From: Virgisporangium aliadipatigenens | GTDB lineage: Bacteria; Actinomycetota; Actinomycetes; Mycobacteriales; Micromonosporaceae | Direction of reading: 5' to 3' | Length of the DNA stretch: 64,000 bases | NCBI RefSeq assembly: GCF_016863615.1 | Contig: NZ_BOPF01000051.1 | Coordinates: 1-64,000, forward strand | In this document: positions 57,236 to 64,000 of the stretch, in pieces | How positions within the stretch are numbered: position 1 is the stretch's first letter | Layout of the letters: the number at the start of each line of letters is the position of its first letter | Notes under the pieces: generated by a model | Seen by the model: only the letters and a program-made list of their open reading frames with translations | Told to the model about the DNA's origin: nothing | Databases searched by the model: none | Translations under genes and position numbers: made by a program

Positions 57236-58579
57236 TCAGGCCAGGGCGAAGCGTTCCGCGTGGATCTGGATACCGGGGACGCCGAGCGCCTTGAGGGACT
57301 TTACGACCGCCTCGGTCATCCGGGGCGGGCCGCACACGTACACGTCGCGGTGCTGGATGTCCGGCACCAGCGCGTACAGCCCCTGCGGCTCGAACGGCGC
57401 GTTGCCCGGCCCCGTGCGCCCCGGGAGCACGCGCAGTAGGGCGTTGCGTTCGCGGGCCAGCGCCTCCAACTCGGCGAGCAGCACGGCGTCGCGCAGGTCC
57501 GGCACCCGGTACAGCACCACGGTCGGCACGTACGACTCCTCCAGCAGCGAACGCACCGGCGTGATCCCGACGCCGCCCGCGATCAGCAGCCGGGCCGGCT
57601 TCGTCTGGTGGATGGAGGTGAACGCGCCGTACGGCCCCTCGGCGAAGACCCGCGTGCCGACCGGCAGGTGCCGCAGCCCGGCGCTCGTGCTGCCGACGGC
57701 CTTCGCGGTCAGGCGCAGCGAGCGGCCGTTCGGTGCCGCCGACAGGGAGAACGGGTTGGCCTGCCACCAGCGGTTGTGCCCGGGGAAGCGCCAGATCATG
57801 AACTGGCCCGCCCGCGCCGGCAGCCTGTCCAGGTGCCGCCCGGTGACGTGCACCGAGACGACGTCGTCCGACTCGGGCACCACGGCCGCCACCCGGAACT
57901 GGTGATAGTGGTTGCGCCACAAGGGAAGGATCACCCGCCCGCCGACGAGTGCGCCGAGGACCAGCGCCCACAGAGCCCACCAGTAGAGCGTCGCCACCGG
58001 CGAGGAGAACGTCGTCCCCTCCAGGAACTGGTGCACCATCCCGAGCAGCAGCGCGAGATACACGCACATGTGGATCCCGTGCCACACCTCGTACGAGAGC
58101 CGTCGGCGCAGGAACCGGAACGAGACGGAAGCGATCCCCACGATGATCGCCGCCGCGCAGATCCCCAGCAGCCCGGCCGGCACCGCCGCCAGCGCGAAGA
58201 AGGTCGTCCACGGCGCCGCGTCGTCCAGGGCGGAGTAGCCGAGCACCACGAAGCTGCCGTGCAGCACCACCGTCCACAGCAGCGAGAACCCGATCCAGCG
58301 GTGCCAGGCCGTCAGGCGGTCCATGCCGATGCGGCGGTCCAACCAGGGAATGCGCGCGATGAGGGTCAGTTGCAGCATCATCAGCAGGGCGGCGTGCAGC
58401 CCGAAGAACTTCGCGGCCGTCAGGATGCCGTTCTTGCCGGTGCCGTAGAGCGCGAACATCACCTCCACCACGAGCAGATGGAACCCGACGGCGGCCCACA
58501 GCGCGGCCCGCGCGAGCATGACGGGCGGGGCGATCGGTCGCGCCGCGGGTGGACTCATCGGCTGGCTCAGACCGGTCAT
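57236..58579 (-). CDS. ferric-reductase-like transmembrane ferredoxin-reductase protein
   Basis: A 447-residue membrane flavoprotein. Six helices form a heme-binding ferric-reductase-like domain with His in LTAWHRWIGFS, VVLHGSFV, VWHGIHMCVYL and GMVHQFLEG; the cytosolic half has FAD-binding (MIWRFPG..NPFSLSAAP) and NAD-binding segments (LIAGGVGITPVRSLLEE, YVCGPPRMTEAV). It probably carries electrons from NAD(P)H across the membrane to heme and then Fe3+ or another acceptor. ATG 58579 has AGGAGC upstream. Confidence 0.9.
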   Translation of the reverse strand: MTGLSQPMSPPAARPIAPPVMLARAALWAAVGFHLLVVEVMFALYGTGKNGILTAAKFFGLHAALLMMLQLTLIARIPWLDRRIGMDRLTAWHRWIGFSLLWTVVLHGSFVVLGYSALDDAAPWTTFFALAAVPAGLLGICAAAIIVGIASVSFRFLRRRLSYEVWHGIHMCVYLALLLGMVHQFLEGTTFSSPVATLYWWALWALVLGALVGGRVILPLWRNHYHQFRVAAVVPESDDVVSVHVTGRHLDRLPARAGQFMIWRFPGHNRWWQANPFSLSAAPNGRSLRLTAKAVGSTSAGLRHLPVGTRVFAEGPYGAFTSIHQTKPARLLIAGGVGITPVRSLLEESYVPTVVLYRVPDLRDAVLLAELEALARERNALLRVLPGRTGPGNAPFEPQGLYALVPDIQHRDVYVCGPPRMTEAVVKSLKALGVPGIQIHAERFALA

Positions 58580-58652
58580 GACAGCGCTCCTCACCTGGGG
58601 TTCTGCCCGGTGGACACGCTGCCGTCGGCGAAGCGGTTCAGCAATAGCGGAT

Positions 58653-59630
58653 CTACGACAGAGCCTTTTCCAGCCAGCGCCGGAAGGCGGGGTAGTCGGC
58701 GCGCCGGCTCAGGAAGCACTTCACGGGCAGGCCGTCCCCTTCCAGGCCCGTCCGTCCCTTTTCGTCGATCACCACGTCCAGCAGACTCGATTGAACGAAC
58801 GGGAGCTGCATCGCCTCGGCCAGGGTCAGCGCGTCGTGCTGCATGGAGGCCGGGTGCGCGTCGGCGTACCACCGTTCGAGATGAGCGACGAGAAAGGGCG
58901 CCCAGGCCGGCGCCCCCGGACGGACCAGCAGCGCGTACTCCGGGGACTCCCTCGTCAGCGCCATCTCGGGCCGGAACGTCACGTCGGACGTCACCAGGCG
59001 CGGGCGCGGCACCGCCGGCAGCACGGCGCGCACGGCCGCCACGTCGAGCCGGAAGTTGTGTTGGGCCCGCGAAGGGTCGCGATAGTTGAGGGCGCCGCCC
59101 ATCTGGGTCAGCGCGAACCGCTCCGCCAACTCGGGCCGGGCGGCCAGCACGTCGGCGAGGTTGGACAGCGGGCCCATGCCGACCCAGCGGACCGGGCCGA
59201 CGGCCTCGGCGCACACCGCCCCGACCGCCGCGATCACATCCGTGGGCTGCGCCCCGACGGAAGCAGGGACCAGCCCGTCGGCGTGCCAGTACGGCGTGCG
59301 CGGGCTGACCTCGCGGCCGGCGACGACGGACACGTCCGGGCGGCCGGCCAGGTCCAGCAGGTGCCGCGCGAAGCGGGCCCGTTCGCCGCCGTGCTCGTCG
59401 GAGGTGAGCACGAGGCGCAGTTCCGGGACGAGGGCGGCCGCCGCCACGAGGGCCACGGCGTCGTCCGGGTCGCCGCCGACGTCCGTGTCGATGATCATCG
59501 GGGCGCGCACCAGGGGCGGCCGCATCGGTGCGCCGCGCTCCAGCGCGTCGGCCTGCGCGGTCATGCCGAGCGCCCGGTAGCGCGCGATGAGGGCGTCGCG
59601 TTCGGCGTTCAGCTCCTCGGAAGAAGTCAC
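58653..59630 (-). CDS. nucleoside hydrolase
   Basis: A 325-residue enzyme that cleaves the N-glycosidic bond of nucleosides. The N-terminal Ca-binding motif DTDVGGDPDDAVAL (D-x-D-x4-D-D) follows a helical extension of about 45 residues; MGPLSNLADVLAARPEL and HNFRLDVAAVRAVL complete the family pattern. GTG 59630 overlaps the stop of the 27-codon mini-ORF (GTGA) and has a G-rich Shine-Dalgarno 3 nt upstream. It is therefore coupled, through the mini-ORF, to the 1165-residue protein. Confidence 0.9.
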   Translation of the reverse strand: MTSSEELNAERDALIARYRALGMTAQADALERGAPMRPPLVRAPMIIDTDVGGDPDDAVALVAAAALVPELRLVLTSDEHGGERARFARHLLDLAGRPDVSVVAGREVSPRTPYWHADGLVPASVGAQPTDVIAAVGAVCAEAVGPVRWVGMGPLSNLADVLAARPELAERFALTQMGGALNYRDPSRAQHNFRLDVAAVRAVLPAVPRPRLVTSDVTFRPEMALTRESPEYALLVRPGAPAWAPFLVAHLERWYADAHPASMQHDALTLAEAMQLPFVQSSLLDVVIDEKGRTGLEGDGLPVKCFLSRRADYPAFRRWLEKALS

Positions 59631-59710
59631 AGTGCCCCCCGCTCAGCGCTCGGCGCCGCCTGAAGGCGGCGACCTCCTTCCGGCCGCCGCGGCGCCGCTC
59701 GCACGCTCAT
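59627..59710 (-). CDS. 27-codon bridging mini-ORF
   Basis: ATG 59710 overlaps the TGA of the 1165-residue protein gene (ATGA), and its own TGA (59629-59627) overlaps the GTG of the nucleoside hydrolase (GTGA). The 27-residue Arg-rich peptide starts MSVRAAPRRPEGGRRLQAAP. Within it CGCCGCC-TTCA-GGCGGCG (59671-59654) can form a tight hairpin. It may act as a translational relay rather than as a functional peptide (inference). Confidence 0.5.
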   Translation of the reverse strand: MSVRAAPRRPEGGRRLQAAPSAERGAL

Positions 59711-62700
59711 CTGAGCTCCTCCGCCTTGGCCGCCGCGAACGCCTCCCGCGCCTTGACGGTCGGCAGGGCATCGTATTCGTACCAGATCGCCGACTTCTCG
59801 GCCTCCGACAGGCTCGACCTGCCCAGCGCCTTCGCCAGCGTGCCCACCGCGTCCTTGTCACCGCGCCGCACGAACGAGTCCATCACCCGCGCGAACTGCG
59901 GATCGACGTCCTCCTCGCGCCCCGCCCACTTGCGCACCTGCTCGGTGAAGCGGTTCGCGCCGTCGGCCAACTCCTTCTCCCAGTCGCCGCCGGCGTCGCG
60001 CAGGGCGGCGATGCGTTCCGCCTCGTCCTTGACGGCCTGCAGGTTGACGTCCTTGACCGCTTCGCGCATCTTCGGATCCGCGTACTCCGGCGCCACCCGC
60101 TGCGGCACGAACCCCTTGAGCGGATCGCCGCCCTCCTCCGACTGCGGCACCTGGAACGGCTTGCCGTCCTTGAACCCCTTCGGGCTGCTGTCGGTGCCGT
60201 GCAGCGTCTCCTCGATGGTGGCCACGGCGTCCTTGTTCTGGAAGGTGCGCCCCGGGTCGGCCGGCATCTCCGACACCGGCCGGCCGCCGTTGCTCTCGTG
60301 CGCCTCCAGGTGCAGCACCATCCCCTGCTTCGAGCCGGGGTGCGGATCCGTCGAGGACTCGCCGAAGAACGCGAGATAGCCCTTCCAGCGGTTCTCCGGG
60401 AAGACGGCCGCCAGGAGTTCCTGCACGGTGCCCTTGAAACTGGTGTCGACCAGCACGATGGGGCGGCCCTCCTCGCCGATGGGCAGGCCGTTCTCCGACA
60501 GGTAGTTCGCCAGGGTCTGGCGGGCACCGGGGATGTCGGCGGGATCGACCTTGCCGGCCGCCTGACGGAAGTCGGCGATCTCGGGAAAAGCCTTGCCGGC
60601 GTTCTGTTCCAGGTCCAGCACGGCCGACTCGACGACGGCGCGGGAGAGCACGACCTCCCGGCAACTGCTGGCGAAGAACTGCGGGTCGAGCGCCTGGGTC
60701 GCCACGGCGAGCGAGTGGCCGTCGCGGCCGACGAAGACGATCACGGCCCCCTCGGCGGCGTCGGCCTTGATCAGCGGCAGCATCTTGTTCGCCACGTCGA
60801 CGATGAACGGCGCGCTGAACTCCTTCGCCACGTCGTACGCCACCCCGAGCGCGTCGAGCTGCTCGGCGCCCTCGACGCCCAGCCGGCTCGCGGCGGCCTC
60901 GACGGCCTGCCCGCGCTTCGCCGCCGCGAGCGCGGCCTCTTCGGCACCCGCGACCGGGCCGACCTCCTCCGGAGCGGCCTTTCCCTTGATCAGTTTCTTG
61001 GCGGTGAAGAGAACGGTGAACAGGAAGACGACGCCCTGGCCGATCCGTTCGCTCGACTCGAAGGCGTCCATCTCCTTGCCGAACGCCCGCTGCCCCACCA
61101 CGCCCTCGACGATGAACGGGATGCCGGTGAGGTCGGCGATACCGAGCCCGACCAGGCCCAGCCCCTTCCAGAACCCGGCCGACTGCCCCGGGTTGTCCGC
61201 GTAGAACTGCTGGAACCGCGCGTGGATCCCGAGCCCGATGCCGGCGAGCAGCAGCACCACGGCCGTCACCAGGGCGGCGATGGCGCTGACCTTCGCGATG
61301 AGGATCACCAGGCCGCCGAGGAGCAGGCCGACGGCCACCATCGCCAGCCCGGACAGGATCCCGAACAGCAGCCCGCCCCAGAAGTCGCCGAAGGTCTCCT
61401 TGAACCACTTGCGGACGCTGGCGTACAGCTCGGCCGCCCAGTCGGTGACCCGGTCCCACCAGGACTTTTCCTCTTCGGCCTCGGCCTTGCGCCGCTCTTC
61501 CTCCTTGAGCCGGGCGTGCTCGTCGGCGACCTTCCCGCTCGCGTCGGCGGTCTGCGCGCGGGCCTGGCCGGCGAGGTCGTCCTGTGCGGTTAGGCCCGCG
61601 TCGACCGTGGCGCCGAGCTGCCGCATCGCCGGCCCGTGCGCGTCGCCGGTGGCCGTCACGAACTGCCGGCTCGCATCGGTGATGCGCCCCTCGGCCTCGG
61701 TGATGCCCTCCCCGAGCTGCTGCCGGACCCGGCCGGCCGCGTCGCGGATCTCCTGCGCCGCCGTGTCGCCGCCCGCGACCAGTCCCTGCCGCACCTGGTT
61801 GCCGGTGGTGTCGGCGATCCCGCGGTGCGCCTGGACGAGTTCGTCGAGGCGCGCGGTGAGCTCGTCGCCGATCGGCCCGAGCGCGCCCTCCACGGCGTCC
61901 GGACTTTCCTCCCGCACCTCCTGGTCGAACGACATGAGCGCCTGCCCGGCCTGCCCGCCGGCCTCCTGAGCGGTGGCCGTGGCCTGCGACTCCCAGGCGT
62001 CGACCTCGGCGAGTGCGGTGCCGCGCTGCTGTTCGAGGCTGGCGATCGTCTGTGCACCGAGGGCCTGCACGGCGGTGACGGCGTCGGCGGCCTGGCTGTC
62101 GAGGAGGGCGTTCACCTGCGGATGCAACTCGTCGATGAGCTGAACGGCCGGCGCCACGGCCGCGTCGAGGGCGGCGATGTGCTCGGCCAGCGGGCCGTCG
62201 TAGTTGACCGCGGCGTGGTCGGCCGCCTGGGTGCGCACCCGCCCGGCGAGCTGCGCGCCGTCCTGCCGCATCGCGCCGGCCGTGTCGGCACCGATGTCGC
62301 CGGCCACCTTCCGCTGGGCGCCGGCCAGGTCGGGATCGTCGGCGGTCGAGGCGTTCTGCGCGTCGGCCTGCACCGCGCCGGCGCGTTGCTGGCTCTCGCC
62401 TGCGGCCCTGGCGGATTCGGCCTCGGCCGCGGCGGCAAGCTCCTGCTTGAGGCCGGCGATCCAGGTCTGCGCCTGTTCGACGGCGATTCGGTGCGCGTCG
62501 GCGAGCCGCTGCCGATCGGCCTGCACCTGCGCGTCGAACGCCGCCTTCTCCTCGCCGGCCGCGGTGGTGATCGCCAGGGCGGCCCCGTCCGCCGTGGTCC
62601 GCACGCCCGCGATCTGCAGGTCGTACGCGTCGGTCACCGACGTCCGGGCCGCCGCGGCGGCCTGCTGGATCTTCGTCTGGAGGCGGGCGACGGTCGGTTC

Positions 62701-63204
62701 GACCATGCCGGCCACCTCGGCCGGGGTCGCCGTCACGGCCTCGACGGTCGGCGGCGCGGCCACCGGGCCGGCGGTGACGGGCGCGACGCTCATCGCCGCC
62801 GGCGGCGCGGGCGCGCTCAGGCTGGGGATCGCCACCGGCGCGCTCATCGGACCGGCCGGCGACACGGGACCGGCCAGCGACGTCGGGCCCGCAGTGGCGA
62901 GCGGGCCGGGGCCGCTCGTGGCGCTACCGCCGTCAGCGGTCGACCGGTCGGCGGCGAGGCGTGCCGTGGCGGCGTTTCCCGCCAGCATGCTCATGTCGCC
63001 GACCAGTGGCGCCCCGGCGGCAGGCTTCTCGTCCGGCCTCGCGAGCACCGCCGTCACGGCGGCGTTGCCGCCGCTGGCGTAGGCGCCCTGCGCGCCCTCC
63101 GGGGCTGCTTCGGCCGCGCCGCGTCCGGCCGGCGCGGCCGTGGTCTGCTCCGCCTCCGGACCGACGGCCTCGGTCTCCGGGCTACCGTCCGACCGGTTCC
63201 TCAC
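59707..63204 (-). CDS. large modular protein, eCIS-cargo-like N-terminus, coiled coil, membrane region and HAD-like C-terminus
   Basis: A 1165-residue protein. Residues about 40-85 hold two GNAAV-type motifs (ASGGNAAVTAVLARPDEK and MLAGNAATARLAAD), a pattern usually seen beside the DUF4157 region of extracellular contractile injection cargo; DUF4157 itself is missing. Then come a Pro/Ala-rich part (about 90-160), a long Ala/Gln-rich helical coiled coil (about 165-560), a highly charged segment, strong hydrophobic helices (about 605-665), and a C-terminal domain with VFVGRDGHSLAVATQAL and IVLVDTSFKGTVQELLAA, resembling COG5610-type HAD proteins. GTG 63204 follows TAGGCT by 8 nt. It could be a toxin or tail-related cargo; not certain. 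Confidence 0.7.
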   Translation of the reverse strand: MRNRSDGSPETEAVGPEAEQTTAAPAGRGAAEAAPEGAQGAYASGGNAAVTAVLARPDEKPAAGAPLVGDMSMLAGNAATARLAADRSTADGGSATSGPGPLATAGPTSLAGPVSPAGPMSAPVAIPSLSAPAPPAAMSVAPVTAGPVAAPPTVEAVTATPAEVAGMVEPTVARLQTKIQQAAAAARTSVTDAYDLQIAGVRTTADGAALAITTAAGEEKAAFDAQVQADRQRLADAHRIAVEQAQTWIAGLKQELAAAAEAESARAAGESQQRAGAVQADAQNASTADDPDLAGAQRKVAGDIGADTAGAMRQDGAQLAGRVRTQAADHAAVNYDGPLAEHIAALDAAVAPAVQLIDELHPQVNALLDSQAADAVTAVQALGAQTIASLEQQRGTALAEVDAWESQATATAQEAGGQAGQALMSFDQEVREESPDAVEGALGPIGDELTARLDELVQAHRGIADTTGNQVRQGLVAGGDTAAQEIRDAAGRVRQQLGEGITEAEGRITDASRQFVTATGDAHGPAMRQLGATVDAGLTAQDDLAGQARAQTADASGKVADEHARLKEEERRKAEAEEEKSWWDRVTDWAAELYASVRKWFKETFGDFWGGLLFGILSGLAMVAVGLLLGGLVILIAKVSAIAALVTAVVLLLAGIGLGIHARFQQFYADNPGQSAGFWKGLGLVGLGIADLTGIPFIVEGVVGQRAFGKEMDAFESSERIGQGVVFLFTVLFTAKKLIKGKAAPEEVGPVAGAEEAALAAAKRGQAVEAAASRLGVEGAEQLDALGVAYDVAKEFSAPFIVDVANKMLPLIKADAAEGAVIVFVGRDGHSLAVATQALDPQFFASSCREVVLSRAVVESAVLDLEQNAGKAFPEIADFRQAAGKVDPADIPGARQTLANYLSENGLPIGEEGRPIVLVDTSFKGTVQELLAAVFPENRWKGYLAFFGESSTDPHPGSKQGMVLHLEAHESNGGRPVSEMPADPGRTFQNKDAVATIEETLHGTDSSPKGFKDGKPFQVPQSEEGGDPLKGFVPQRVAPEYADPKMREAVKDVNLQAVKDEAERIAALRDAGGDWEKELADGANRFTEQVRKWAGREEDVDPQFARVMDSFVRRGDKDAVGTLAKALGRSSLSEAEKSAIWYEYDALPTVKAREAFAAAKAEELR

Positions 63205-63320
63205 ACCGGCGGAGCCTATCGACCAATGACAACCTTCCGTCAGGACCGGATGCCGACAGTAAGCACCGGTTTGGTGACCTCTGCAAAGAGGTAAAGGGGC
63301 TACCCATACCGGGTCGCGCC

Positions 63321-63764
63321 TCAGTCGACGGCGTGGAGCCGGCGCCCGGGCGGGGTCGGCGGTTCCTTGCCGAGGCCGTCGAGATAGCCGCGGTTGTAGC
63401 TGGCCTTCGCCGCCTCGGCGATTCCGGCTTCGACCCGTGGCCCGATCGCTCGCACCTCGCGCAGCAGGGCGCTGTCGTAGACGTCGGTGTCCCGGTCATC
63501 TACGCGGAGCCGGGCGAGCTGGCGGACGATCTGCCTGCGCTCGCCGCTCTCGGCCTGACGCTGAGCGTTCGCTGTGGCGTTGCCGGCGGTGAGCCAGGCG
63601 ACGACGCCGACGAGCCCGACGGTGATGGTGAGGTCGAGGACGTCCACGATGAAGTGGGCCAGGTCCAGGGCGAGGAGTGCCCCTACCTCGATCGCGACGA
63701 CGGCAGCGACGACCGCCGCGATGGTGGTGACTGCGCGAAAGCTCGGCCGTTTCGCGTAGCGCAT
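63321..63764 (-). CDS. small two-helix membrane protein, unknown
   Basis: A 147-residue protein with two hydrophobic segments (VTTIAAVVAAVVAIEVGALL and TITVGLVGVVAWLTAGN), followed by a hydrophilic cytosolic helix region (NAQRQAESGERRQIVRQLAR). ATG 63764 has AAGGAG upstream. It is 116 bp upstream of the 1165-residue protein and in the same direction, so they may be related. No family recognised. Confidence 0.7.
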   Translation of the reverse strand: MRYAKRPSFRAVTTIAAVVAAVVAIEVGALLALDLAHFIVDVLDLTITVGLVGVVAWLTAGNATANAQRQAESGERRQIVRQLARLRVDDRDTDVYDSALLREVRAIGPRVEAGIAEAAKASYNRGYLDGLGKEPPTPPGRRLHAVD

Positions 63765-64000
63765 ATGAGTCTCCTTGGGTCTCCTCCGATTGGGGATGCC
63801 TGCCCACAGGGGATCTATGTTGCTGCTGGTGACGCGTGTTTTACAGGGGATGTTCGGATTAGCTGCGAGATCGACTCGTCATCACATAGTGCGAATCCGG
63901 ACATCCGGGCAGCGATAGGTGGACATCGGATACGGGCCGTTCGGCGGATCGCGCGCCGGCATCTACGCCCATCGCGTTCGACCATGCCGGCATGAGATCG
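63765..64000. other. Window end, no gene seen
   Basis: No convincing coding sequence, RNA or strong hairpin. The promoter of the preceding minus-strand gene should lie here. Confidence 0.4.

Noticed and set aside
59587-61593. 668-codon frame opposite the 1165-residue gene
   Set aside because: The sense strand has a coherent domain order and start signals; the opposite strand does not.

Overview
The window looks like chromosome of a high-GC actinobacterium, most likely of the family Micromonosporaceae (inference). GC is very high by eye. The support comes from XRE-DUF5753/DUF397 regulator pairs, a lone groEL under CIRCE control, gpgS (glucosyl-3-phosphoglycerate synthase), DUF3263, DUF3159, DUF4031 and DUF4184 proteins, and many predicted leaderless genes in which a TANNNT -10 box lies 6-8 nt before ATG or GTG. 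There is no phage, insertion sequence or CRISPR array.

Layout. 0-3 kb: a hydrolase-TetR operon with a palindrome inside its promoter, then asd, an HD phosphohydrolase and a lipoprotein. 3-8.7 kb: glpD-DUF4031, a polytopic membrane subtilase, an M19 dipeptidase and a small Ser/Thr-rich protein. 8.8-11.1 kb: groEL (two CIRCE elements) and a cold-shock protein. 11-16 kb: an MFS transporter divergent from an ArsR-like regulator, a tandem-GNAT protein, and thrC behind a SAM-I riboswitch. 16-20.8 kb: gpgS, an XRE/DUF397 pair, a MOSC protein, and a TetR/SDR pair with double operators. 20.8-25.3 kb: an ABC-2 permease, a secreted-hydrolase/ABC-ATPase fusion and a divergent MerR. 25.3-37.4 kb: DUF3263, DeoR, PAP2, several secreted proteases, an RCK-type channel-like protein, an orphan exported protein and an ExeM-like nuclease. 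37.6-43.7 kb: a vWA protein, an MFS transporter, M50 and TSUP membrane proteins, and cysQ. 43.9-48.1 kb: a trypsin and a second XRE/DUF5753/DUF397 neighbourhood around about 1 kb without genes, ending near tRNA-Thr(UGU). 48.3-57 kb: mostly housekeeping and iron-linked genes (heme oxygenase, TerD, MsiK, RlmB, CysS, FumC). 57-64 kb: a ferric-reductase-like protein, a nucleoside hydrolase, a 27-codon mini-ORF and a 1165-residue modular protein whose N-terminus resembles contractile-injection-system cargo.

Regulation is unusually readable. SAM (made from methionine) should repress threonine synthase. HrcA should repress groEL. A DtxR/IdeR-type repressor should act on heme oxygenase and on the DUF3159/terD divergent region. 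Local TetR and DeoR repressors sit beside palindromes in their own neighbourhoods. The most unusual items are the SAM-thrC riboswitch, the hydrolase-ABC fusion, the polytopic subtilase, the 1165-residue protein with its bridging mini-ORF, and an over-represented palindrome TCCAC(A/T)GTGGA found in several unrelated genes.
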